In this document: piece by piece, positions 7,257 through 13,574 of the stretch
Layout of the letters: every line of letters starts with the position of its first letter
Position numbering within the stretch: position 1 is the stretch's first letter
IMG/VR virus record: IMGVR_UViG_3300031963_011286
Span: 1 to 23,203 of that record
Reading direction: 5' to 3' (one strand)
DNA from: a virus
Length of the DNA: 23,203 nucleotides
Made by a program: the position numbers and the translations under genes
Notes under the pieces: generated by a model
What the model was told of the DNA's origin: nothing
The model's input: the letters and a program-made list of their open reading frames with translations, nothing else
Databases searched by the model: none

Positions 7257-7424
7257 ATGCAGACAGCATATGAACGAACAAGCGTGAGTCTCCCGGCGGG
7301 CCTCATGGATTACCTAAAAGGAAAGAGTGAGCGGGTGGGCGCTCCGGTGAGTCGGTTAATCGCGGAGGCTCTCCGCGAGAAAATGACTCGGGAGGAAAAG
7401 GCGAAAAAGGGGGCGCGGAAATGA
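7257..7424 (+). CDS. Small ribbon-helix-helix protein, 55 aa
   Basis: Translating from ATG at 7257 gives MQTAYERTSVSLPAGLMDYL continuing KGKSERVGAPVSRLIAEALREKM, then a Lys/Arg-rich tail. The pattern strand TSVSLP, helix AGLMDYLKGKSERVG, helix PVSRLIAEALREKM is the RHH (CopG/Arc) fold. It is the first gene of the early operon and divergent from a second RHH regulator, so it may play the Cro-like role in the switch, possibly sharing operators. The stop overlaps the next ATG by four bases. The Shine-Dalgarno site is weak and lies inside the operator palindrome. Confidence 0.7.
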   Translation: MQTAYERTSVSLPAGLMDYLKGKSERVGAPVSRLIAEALREKMTREEKAKKGARK

Positions 7425-7636
7425 AATTGATGATCAGCGTCGAGGAGGCGTCGGAGTTCACGGGTTACGCGCCATTCACTCTCCGGTTGTTCTGCCGGTC
7501 TGGAGCTTTTACCGCCGAGAAGCCGAGGGGAAATCGGGGCGGATGGATGATTTTGCGGCCGTCGCTGGAGAAGTGGTGGGCAGCGAAGCGCCGCGCAACA
7601 ACGAACACCTACCAACAAGGAGGAGTCAAAATATGA
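7421..7636 (+). CDS. Excisionase-like small HTH protein, 71 aa
   Basis: MISVEEASEFTGYAPFTLRLFCRSG followed by GGWMILRPSLEKWW fits the winged-helix/MerR-like fold of excisionases and AlpA-type regulators (HTH_17): helix-turn-helix at about 5-28, wing with Trp, and a final helix ending in WW. In a temperate phage with a tyrosine integrase this suggests a recombination directionality factor or an early regulator. It is joined to both neighbours by ATGA overlaps. Confidence 0.65.
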   Translation: MKLMISVEEASEFTGYAPFTLRLFCRSGAFTAEKPRGNRGGWMILRPSLEKWWAAKRRATTNTYQQGGVKI

Positions 7637-7782
7637 GTCTATTCCATTGCATGGCGAACGGCGTTTTTGGGCCGTTTGGAGAATACATACACGCTGCGAG
7701 CGCAGCGGAGGCACGGCTGAAGTTCTGGCGTCAATTTCGGATGACACCGTTCGAGGTGAAGTTCGAGAGGAGGCTGAAATGA
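7633..7782 (+). CDS. Microprotein, 49 aa, unknown
   Basis: ATG at 7633 overlaps the previous stop and is preceded by a strong Shine-Dalgarno site (AAGGAGGAG at 7617-7625). The frame is also open from an ATG at 7543, but that would overlap the excisionase-like gene by 94 bases and lacks a ribosome site. The protein contains a Phe/Gly-rich start (MANGVFGPFGEYIHA) and a basic Arg/Phe-rich end. The segment AASAAEARLKFWRQF resembles pieces of small phage proteins of unknown function. Confidence 0.55.
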   Translation: MSLFHCMANGVFGPFGEYIHAASAAEARLKFWRQFRMTPFEVKFERRLK

Positions 7783-7886
7783 GCCACCAGGAAGCGATCT
7801 GGTTGTGCCAAGCGGTAGTGGAGGCGATCAAGGCGCTGGGGCCGGCGGCGGTGCTGGCGGCGATCACGCTGGGGGTGACGAAATGA
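7779..7886 (+). CDS. Microprotein, 35 aa, probable single membrane helix
   Basis: ATG at 7779 overlaps the preceding TGA. Residues about 12-32 (AVVEAIKALGPAAVLAAITL) are mostly Ala, Leu, Ile and Val and could form one membrane-spanning or amphipathic helix. The protein is very short, so it stands mainly on the unbroken chain of overlapping starts and stops around it. Confidence 0.45.
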   Translation: MSHQEAIWLCQAVVEAIKALGPAAVLAAITLGVTK

Positions 7887-8053
7887 GCGCGGAAAACTCG
7901 GAGGCGTGGCGGGAGTTGGCCGTGGAGGCTCGGGTGGCGGTGATGGACTACTGGACCCACGAGCATGAGCGCAAGAGTGAGGTGCGGATGCTGAGGGTGG
8001 TGCGGATCTTGGACAAAATCCAAGAGCTGGAGCGCAGGGAGGACAGGCAATGA
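7883..8053 (+). CDS. Small charged helical protein, 56 aa
   Basis: ATG at 7883 overlaps the previous TGA, and its own stop overlaps the next ATG. The protein is rich in Glu, Arg and Trp (AWRELAVEARVAVMDYWTHE, then VRILDKIQELERRED), likely an all-helical coiled coil. No family is recognised. Confidence 0.5.
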   Translation: MSAENSEAWRELAVEARVAVMDYWTHEHERKSEVRMLRVVRILDKIQELERREDRQ

Positions 8054-8205
8054 GTGGCTGGGAGGGATTCATTCTGGCGCTCATCACCATCGGCTCGGTC
8101 TGCGCCGCTTACTGGGCGGGCCAGCAAAACATCCTGATTCGCATGCGCGACATGGAGCAACGGCGACGCGAGCGCGAGCGCCGGTGGGAGGAATTCGAGG
8201 ACTGA
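8050..8205 (+). CDS. Small membrane protein, 51 aa (single TM helix)
   Basis: Direct translation from ATG at 8050 gives MSGWEGFILALITIGSVCAA followed by YWAGQQNILIRMRDMEQRR and an Arg/Glu-rich end. Residues 6-23 form one clear transmembrane helix and the rest is a strongly charged cytoplasmic tail. Such topology is seen in superinfection-exclusion and holin-like phage proteins, but the position among early genes argues against lysis. Its start overlaps the previous stop by four bases. Confidence 0.55.
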   Translation: MSGWEGFILALITIGSVCAAYWAGQQNILIRMRDMEQRRRERERRWEEFED

Positions 8206-8227
8206 TTTTTTTTAGGAGTCAAACAAC

Positions 8228-9007
8228 ATGAACAACACACAACTCGTCCCTATCGGGGACATGCAGACCATGGCGGGGGCTCTCGCCAAATCGGGGCTCT
8301 TCGGAGTCAAAACAAGTGATCAGGCGCTCGCGCTGATGATTGTCGCGGCCGCGGAGGGTCGGCATCCCGGCTCGGTGGCCTCGGACTACCATATTATCCA
8401 GGGGCGGGCTTCGCTGAAATCGGATGCGATGCTGGCGAGGTTTCAGCAGGCGGGCGGCAAGGTGGAGTGGCACGACCACAGCAATGACAAGGTCTCGGGA
8501 ACTTTCTCGCACCCACAGGGCGGATCGCTGCGCATCGATTGGGACATGGCGAGGGCTAAGTCGGCGGGGCTGGGGACGAAGGACAACTGGCGCCAATACC
8601 CAAGGCAGATGCTGCGGGCTCGGGTGATCTCGGAGGGCGTGCGTGCGGTTTTCCCGGCGGTGCTCAATGGAATGTATACACCGGAGGAGGTCCGAGATTT
8701 TGAACCGGCGCGGGAGTATGTGCAACTGCGGTCGGTGAACACCGAGCTGGCGGCTCTGCCGGCGCCGGAACCGGAAGCGATCTCGGTGGAGGTATCAAAT
8801 GATACCCCCGCCGACCGGCTGGGGGAGTTTGAGCAAGCATTCTCTGGCCGCGAGGCGGAGGTGGAGGCGTTTTTGCGCCATCGCAAGCAACTCACCGAGG
8901 GCCAGACTTGGCGTGATGCCTCCGAATACCTCGAGGCGCGTGTGGCTGGGAAGGTGCCGGCGTTCCTCAAGGCGGTCTCGGATTTCAACAAGGAGGCGAG
9001 GGCGTAG
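8228..9007 (+). CDS. RecT-like single-strand annealing protein
   Basis: 259 residues. The arrangement LAKSGLF...AEGRHPGSVASDYHIIQGRASLKSDAMLARFQ (about 18-72), then RQYPRQMLRARVISEGVRA at 122-140 and VLNGMYTPEEV at 145-155, is the pattern of the phage RecT/Bet-like recombinase family. The C-terminal 100 residues are less conserved and charged. It would anneal complementary single strands during recombination or repair. An AGGAG site at 8213-8217 precedes the ATG. The exonuclease two genes downstream is the expected partner, forming a RecET- or Red-like pair. The family call rests on recognition by eye. Confidence 0.6.
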   Translation: MNNTQLVPIGDMQTMAGALAKSGLFGVKTSDQALALMIVAAAEGRHPGSVASDYHIIQGRASLKSDAMLARFQQAGGKVEWHDHSNDKVSGTFSHPQGGSLRIDWDMARAKSAGLGTKDNWRQYPRQMLRARVISEGVRAVFPAVLNGMYTPEEVRDFEPAREYVQLRSVNTELAALPAPEPEAISVEVSNDTPADRLGEFEQAFSGREAEVEAFLRHRKQLTEGQTWRDASEYLEARVAGKVPAFLKAVSDFNKEARA

Positions 9008-9013
9008 CATTTT

Positions 9014-9243
9014 GTGAAGGATTGGGACTTCTCCGGCGAGGTGCGTTTGGTCGAGGGCAGAGGGGACGACTTGGAGATCCGCTTGAAGGCGGTGAATCCT
9101 GCCGACGCCCGAGCCGGGGGGGTCTACCTGACGGTGGCGACCTGCCAGGAGATCAACGAGGCGTGCGATGCGTTTTTTAAAAAGCGGAACATGCCGGTGG
9201 GCAGAGAGTATTTCAAAAAAATTTACCAACAAAGATATTATGA
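9014..9243 (+). CDS. Unknown early protein, probable frameshift in an A7 run near its end
   Basis: Starts with GTG at 9014, six bases after the RecT-like stop. About 70 residues read as a plausible globular protein (MKDWDFSGEVRLVEGRGDDL, then GVYLTVATCQEINEACDAFF). At 9215-9221 is a run of seven A. In the zero frame the ORF runs on to 9541, 300 bases into the exonuclease gene, as low-complexity Gly-rich sequence typical of an out-of-frame read. One extra base, or a -1 ribosomal shift, at the A run puts TGA at 9241-9243, exactly overlapping the exonuclease ATG as elsewhere in the operon. The end given assumes that shift. Function unknown. Confidence 0.5.
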
Positions 9244-10265
9244 AAATAAGACATTCGATGCTGCCAAAACTGGCGCAGTGCCCGAAGTATCAACCGAAGG
9301 AGGGTCCGGTGGGTCCGGCGGCGGAGCGGGGCACGAGGATCGACCGGGCGGTGAGGTTGGCACTCCAGGGGGACCGGACGGAGCTGGAGGCGTTGGCACC
9401 GGAGGACAAGGCGCCGGCGGAGTGGGCGGTGCAGTTGTTCCTTTCCTACAAGATGACGGGGGAGCTGGAGACGAGGGAGGAATTCTTGGCGATGCACACG
9501 CCGGGCATGAGCCATGTGGGGACGGCCGATGTGCTGTGTGAGTCGATTGGCTGGGTGGCAGATTTGAAAACCGGAGCCGTCAGGGATTATTACCACCAAA
9601 TACTTGCCTATTGCTTGGCGGTGATGGAACGGCATTTCTTGCAGGACTTTGTGGGCCATGTGGTGTATGCGGACGAGCGGAAGGTGGTGAGCTACCGCGT
9701 GAGCTACGCCGAGGCGAAGCGGCAGATCGAGCTGCTGCTGGCCGAGGTGCGGGATCCGAATGCCCAGCCTCGGGCGTGTGACTATTGCGACTGGTGCCAG
9801 CGAAAAGATTCGTGCCCAGCGGTGGTGCGGCCGGTGGAGGAGGGTCTGGCGGTGGTGCAGGGCTCGGCCTCGCTGGCGGAGATTAAGGACCGCTTGCTGG
9901 CGGACCCCGAGACACTTGGGAAATTTCTGACCCAATGGAAGGCGGTCGAGAAGGAGATCGCCGACGCGGCCTCGGATCGCATCAAGGAACTGCTGGAGGC
10001 GGGCGAGGATGTGCCGGGCTGGCGGATCAGCAAGGCGAAGGGCAGCGAGTATTTCGACACCGAGGGGATTCTGTATGCGGCTAAGGAAAAGAACGCGCCG
10101 CTGGATGGACTCATCGAGGTGATGGGGGGCAAGCTGGGCGGGGAGAAGTATCGCGCCTGGTGTGCGAGCCTCGGCCACGAGCCGCTGACGGCCCATGTGC
10201 GCACAGGCAAGGAGACGACCCGGTTGTTGCAGGACCGGAAGAAGCAGAAGGCGCTGAAGGAATGA
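9240..10265 (+). CDS. Cas4/AddB-like PD-(D/E)XK exonuclease with Fe-S cysteines
   Basis: 341 residues from ATG 9240. The nuclease core is visible: GTADVL with D97, then WVADLKTG with D108 and K110 (the D-x-K pair), then QILAYCLA with Q120 (motif QxxxY). Cysteines C180, C183, C186 and C192 (CxxCxxCx5C) with C14 resemble the iron-sulfur cluster ligands that clamp Cas4 and AddB nucleases. It probably resects double-stranded ends for the RecT-like annealase. ATG at 9168 would add 24 residues but lies deep in the preceding gene. Its stop overlaps the next start. Confidence 0.75.
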   Translation: MKIRHSMLPKLAQCPKYQPKEGPVGPAAERGTRIDRAVRLALQGDRTELEALAPEDKAPAEWAVQLFLSYKMTGELETREEFLAMHTPGMSHVGTADVLCESIGWVADLKTGAVRDYYHQILAYCLAVMERHFLQDFVGHVVYADERKVVSYRVSYAEAKRQIELLLAEVRDPNAQPRACDYCDWCQRKDSCPAVVRPVEEGLAVVQGSASLAEIKDRLLADPETLGKFLTQWKAVEKEIADAASDRIKELLEAGEDVPGWRISKAKGSEYFDTEGILYAAKEKNAPLDGLIEVMGGKLGGEKYRAWCASLGHEPLTAHVRTGKETTRLLQDRKKQKALKE

Positions 10266-10468
10266 ACCCTGCACTATTTTCCCAACTGGTCTGGCGCGAG
10301 GTGGAGGACGAGCTGCCTGATGCGGACATGACGGTCCTCGTGCACATGGATGACGGAGAGGTGTGGACCGGATTCCTGGATGGCGAGGTGTGGCGATTTG
10401 TCTCGGGCGACCGCATCGAGGCGCGGGTGCTGCATTGGATGCAATTCCCTGAACCGCCGGAGACATGA
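10262..10468 (+). CDS. DUF551-like protein, 68 aa
   Basis: The pattern WREVEDELPDADMTVLVHMD, then GEVWTGFLDGEVWRF, then VLHWMQFPEPPE matches the small phage family DUF551, known by a W...lP...VLv start and an HWmplP..P end. No biochemical role is established for that family. Both ends use ATGA overlaps, so it belongs to the early operon. Confidence 0.65.
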   Translation: MNPALFSQLVWREVEDELPDADMTVLVHMDDGEVWTGFLDGEVWRFVSGDRIEARVLHWMQFPEPPET

Positions 10469-10668
10469 GTAATCAAATGACCATGGATTTTCGGCCTGTT
10501 CGGGTAGTGCAAAACCACTGGACTCCCGTTTGGCATGTGAAGCGCGGGCATCTTACTTGGCCAGAACATGTCGATCAACCCTGCTTTGCCAGTATCGAAG
10601 AGGCCGTCGCATTTGCCCGGATTCACGGCGCGGAACCGGAACTTTTTCAACAACAACCAACCAACTAA
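10465..10668 (+). CDS. Hypothetical protein, 67 aa
   Basis: ATG at 10465 overlaps the DUF551-like stop. The sequence has a strand-rich start (MDFRPVRVVQNHWTPVWHVK) and the helix SIEEAVAFARIHG, and resembles small phage proteins that are only known as hypothetical. It ends eight bases before the SSB-like ATG. Confidence 0.55.
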   Translation: MSNQMTMDFRPVRVVQNHWTPVWHVKRGHLTWPEHVDQPCFASIEEAVAFARIHGAEPELFQQQPTN

Positions 10669-10675
10669 CAACAAC

Positions 10676-11182
10676 ATGGAAAAACAAGACAAGCAGTATG
10701 TGAACGCGGAGGGCAAGTTCCTCGGCACGGTGAAACGCCCCGGCAACGGATGGCTCGGCATGGAGGCGAAGTCGGGCTCGGAGTTTGTGCGGGTGCCGGT
10801 GGTGATCGCCGATGAGGGGGAGCAGAAGGGCAAGGAGATCGTGTGGAAGGGTTACCTCACAGAGAAGGCGACGGAGCGGACGCTCAAGACGCTGGACGAT
10901 ATCTTCGGCTCGGGCTGGACGATGCAGCAACTGGAGGACCAGGCTGTGCCAAATTGGGTGGGCACGGAGGTGCGGGTGACCGTGCAGGGAGAGGAATACA
11001 ACGGGGAGATGCGCTTCAAAATCAAGTGGCTCAACCCTGTGAAGGCGCCGGCCGTGGCGATGGAAGTGGACCGGATCAAGGCGCTCGACGCGAAGCTGGC
11101 GGAGGTCCGCGGCGGGGCGCCGGCTCCGGTGGTGGCGGCAGTGAAGACACATGATGCCGAGGGGGATGAGATTCCATTTTAA
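10676..11182 (+). CDS. SSB-like protein with acidic DEIPF tail
   Basis: 168 residues from ATG 10676; an in-frame ATG at 10568 would overlap the previous gene and is not favoured. The body is strand-rich (FVRVPVVIADEGEQKGKEIV, then VRVTVQGEEYNGEMRFKIKW), compatible with an OB-like fold but without a family signature I can name. The very end, HDAEGDEIPF, copies the acidic tip of bacterial single-stranded DNA-binding proteins (DDDIPF in E. coli), which recruits repair and replication partners. It sits between the recombinase pair and the resolvase, as expected. The leader is CAAC-rich and has no Shine-Dalgarno site. Confidence 0.55.
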   Translation: MEKQDKQYVNAEGKFLGTVKRPGNGWLGMEAKSGSEFVRVPVVIADEGEQKGKEIVWKGYLTEKATERTLKTLDDIFGSGWTMQQLEDQAVPNWVGTEVRVTVQGEEYNGEMRFKIKWLNPVKAPAVAMEVDRIKALDAKLAEVRGGAPAPVVAAVKTHDAEGDEIPF

Positions 11183-11187
11183 GCATT

Positions 11188-11418
11188 ATGGCCAAGGCGA
11201 CTCTGGAGTATGACATGGTGGAGGAGCGGGACGAGCTGGACTACGCGCTGGCGGGGCTGGATGCCCTGCTGGTGCTCTCGGACCTAGACAATGAGCTGAG
11301 GAGCATGATGAAGCATGGCGCCGGTGCTTTTGCCGGCCTGGATGAAAAGACCATCGAGCGGGTGCGTGAGTGGGTGTGGGACCAGCGCTCGACTCGGAAT
11401 CTGCCGGAGGTGAGATGA
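11188..11418 (+). CDS. Small phage protein, 76 aa
   Basis: Helical and acidic: YALAGLDALLVLSDLDNELR followed by SMMKHG and a second helix KTIERVREWVWDQR. This arrangement (a hydrophobic helix, then NELRxxxKHG) recurs in small early proteins of many phages, but I know of no assigned function. Its stop overlaps the resolvase ATG. Confidence 0.6.
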   Translation: MAKATLEYDMVEERDELDYALAGLDALLVLSDLDNELRSMMKHGAGAFAGLDEKTIERVREWVWDQRSTRNLPEVR

Positions 11419-11852
11419 CGATCCTTGCCCTCGACCCCGGCACGACCGAGACGGCGTTTGTCCTGTGGGATGGGCGCCGGATCCTCGATGCCGGCCACTA
11501 CCCGAATGCGGAGATCAGACAGATCCTAATCGGGCGGGAGTATGATCTTGTGGCCTGCGAAATGATTGCCTCCTACGGCATGGCGGTGGGCAAGGAGGTC
11601 TTCGAGACCTGCGTGTGGATCGGGAGATTCCTCGAGGTGGCTCGGACGGACACTCGGCTGTGCTACCGGCGGGATGTGAAGTTGCACCTGTGCCACTCGC
11701 CGAGGGCAAAGGACGCGAATGTGCGCCAGGCGTTGATCGACCGCCTTGGGCCGCAGGGCACGAAGAAATCCCCCGGGCCGACCTACGGCATGCGCTCGCA
11801 CCTGTGGGCTGCGCTGGCGGTGGGCGTGTATGCCCACGATACAAACAAATGA
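11415..11852 (+). CDS. RuvC-like Holliday junction resolvase
   Basis: 145 residues from ATG 11415. The RNase H-like fold shows ILALDPGTTETAFVLWDG with D7, then LVACEMIASYG with E49, then RAKDANVRQALIDRLG with D100, and SHLWAALAVGVYA where H129 takes the last metal-ligand position (Asp or His in relatives). It would cut branched DNA made during recombination or remove junctions before packaging. The in-frame ATG at 11370 overlaps the previous gene and is rejected. Confidence 0.8.
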   Translation: MTILALDPGTTETAFVLWDGRRILDAGHYPNAEIRQILIGREYDLVACEMIASYGMAVGKEVFETCVWIGRFLEVARTDTRLCYRRDVKLHLCHSPRAKDANVRQALIDRLGPQGTKKSPGPTYGMRSHLWAALAVGVYAHDTNK

Positions 11853-13369
11853 CAGCTATTGCTCAAAAGATAATTCCATTCATGTCAGTATTTTCCTACC
11901 CCGAAAAAGAAAGCGCCGTGATCGGCTACATTAGCTCGCAGGGTTTCCATGGTGTGCCGGCGGCGGCGGTTGTGGAACCGGAGGCGTTCATTGATAAAAT
12001 GCATGGGATCATCTATGCAGCGGGGTATTCGTTGTATCGGGCGGGCAAGCCGGTGCAGGCGCACACAATCATCGGGGCGGTGGAGAGCAATGCATTCTGG
12101 CTGGCGCTGGCGGAGAAGTCGGCGAAGGAGGCTGGGTTGGTGGATTGGAAGGATGCCTTGGCGGCGTCGGATGGAAGTCTGTCTTACAATCCGCAGGGTG
12201 GCGAGATCGTGGGGGAGATGTTGGGACAGATTGGGGAGGCGTATCGGCGCCGGCGGTCGGTGGAGATTGCCGGGATGATGCAGCGGGGCGAGATGGATTA
12301 CCGCGAGGCGATGGTGGAACTCCAGAAGCTGGCGGCGCCAAAGTCTGGGATGAAGGGCGTGGAGGTGCATTCGTTCAAGTCGTTGTTTTCCTACACGCCA
12401 GAGGCGGACGAGAGCACGCTGCTGGGGGATCGATGGGTGTGCAAGGGTGGGCAGTTGCTGCTCGTGGGGCAGTCGGGTATCGGGAAGAGCAGCTTGACGG
12501 TGCAGGCGGCGGTGACATGGGCGCTGGGGTTGCCGTTTTTCGGAATCAAGCCGGCAAGGCCGCTGCGGTCGCTCTTTATCCAAGCGGAGAATGATCAGGG
12601 CGATATGGCCGAGATCGTGCAGGGCGTGCTGCCGTATGTGATCGCCAACTCGCATTACACGGATGCCAATGCACTAGAGATATTGAAGGAGAACCTGATG
12701 TTCGTGCGGGCAACGGCTCAAGTGGGAGAGGAATTCATGGGAGTGGTGCGGGAGCTGCTCCAGACCCACGGCGGGCGTGACCTGGTCTTTGGCGATCCGC
12801 TTTTGTCTTACATCGGGGACGACATCTCGCAGCAATCGGTGGCATCGCATTTCCTGCGGCAACTATGTAACCCGCTGGCTTTTGAGTATGGGTTTGCGTG
12901 GGTGTGGAGTCACCACACGGGGAAGCCGAAGGAGGATACGAAGAGCAGACAGCATTGGAATACGAATGATTTCGCCTACATCGGGCTGGGGTCTAGCGAG
13001 CTGACGAACTGGGCGCGAGCCATCGCCGTGCTGCAAACGACACGAGAGGATGGGGTTTTCAAACTTCTGCTGGCAAAGCGTGGCAATCGGGCTGGCGTGG
13101 TGGATGAGCATCGCCTGCCGACGACCAGCATTGTGCTACAGCATGCGGCACAAGGATTGCACTGGGAGCTGGGCAAGCTCGAGGAGGATGACCAGCAAGA
13201 CAATAAGGGCCACGCGGGGCGCAAGCCGACAATGTCGGCCGCTGATCTGATCCAACTCAAAGCGGAGCATGCCGCTCACTCCGGGCCGATGTCGGCTTTC
13301 ATCGCTGCGGCCATGAAGAAATACAAATGCTCCCGCTCGAAAATCTACGATGCCATCCACTCAAAATAA
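11849..13369 (+). CDS. Replicative DNA helicase/ATPase (DnaB_N + RecA-fold)
   Basis: 506 residues from ATG 11849, which overlaps the resolvase stop by four bases. Residues about 12-110 resemble the DnaB N-terminal domain (EKESAVIGYI, PEAFIDKMHGIIYAAGYSLY, then GKPVQAHTIIGAV). Residues 190-450 are a RecA/RepA-type ATPase: Walker A GQSGIGKS at 207-214, Walker B DLVFGDP at 311-317, and SHHTGKP further on as sensor segment. The last 50 residues (GRKPTMSAADL, then KKYKCSRSKIYDAI) look like a small helix-turn-helix. Probable role: loading or unwinding at the phage origin, possibly at the repeats just downstream. Confidence 0.8.
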   Translation: MTAIAQKIIPFMSVFSYPEKESAVIGYISSQGFHGVPAAAVVEPEAFIDKMHGIIYAAGYSLYRAGKPVQAHTIIGAVESNAFWLALAEKSAKEAGLVDWKDALAASDGSLSYNPQGGEIVGEMLGQIGEAYRRRRSVEIAGMMQRGEMDYREAMVELQKLAAPKSGMKGVEVHSFKSLFSYTPEADESTLLGDRWVCKGGQLLLVGQSGIGKSSLTVQAAVTWALGLPFFGIKPARPLRSLFIQAENDQGDMAEIVQGVLPYVIANSHYTDANALEILKENLMFVRATAQVGEEFMGVVRELLQTHGGRDLVFGDPLLSYIGDDISQQSVASHFLRQLCNPLAFEYGFAWVWSHHTGKPKEDTKSRQHWNTNDFAYIGLGSSELTNWARAIAVLQTTREDGVFKLLLAKRGNRAGVVDEHRLPTTSIVLQHAAQGLHWELGKLEEDDQQDNKGHAGRKPTMSAADLIQLKAEHAAHSGPMSAFIAAAMKKYKCSRSKIYDAIHSK

Positions 13370-13395
13370 TATGCGCTCAATACATTTTTTACCAT

Positions 13396-13568
13396 GTCCA
13401 GAAATAGTCCAGAAATGTGTCCAGAAATTGATTCTTGGACTCGCCATGGCTTGTCCAGAAATGTCCGTCCAGCAATCCCCCTTTAAGGGGGGATATTTCT
13501 GGACTTGGACACTTTCATGGACTGCGCCGTTTGGCCCAAGGTTTGTCCAACAATTCTGAAATCTGGAC
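13396..13568. repeat. Iteron-like cluster of GTCCAGAAAT (candidate origin or pac/cos site)
   Basis: GTCCAGAAAT occurs exactly at 13396-13405, 13407-13416, 13419-13428 and 13453-13462, and inverted (ATTTCTGGAC) at 13495-13504. Degenerate copies lie at 13467-13476 (GTCCAGCAAT), 13545-13554 (GTCCAACAAT) and inverted at about 13559-13568 (AAATCTGGAC). The first three are 11-12 bp apart, one helical turn. A near-palindrome CCCCCTTTAAGGGGGG occupies 13477-13492 between direct and inverted copies. The region is noncoding, between the helicase and the putative small terminase. Confidence 0.8.
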
Positions 13569-13574
13569 AAAGCT

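Noticed and set aside
9212-9224. Programmed -1 frameshift fusing the 9014 gene to the exonuclease
   Set aside because: The exonuclease is in the +1 frame relative to the 9014 gene; a -1 shift leads to a stop at 9241, not to a fusion.
9213-10466. 417-aa minus-strand open frame
   Set aside because: Opposite the exonuclease with intact catalytic residues; Arg/His/Pro-rich shadow.
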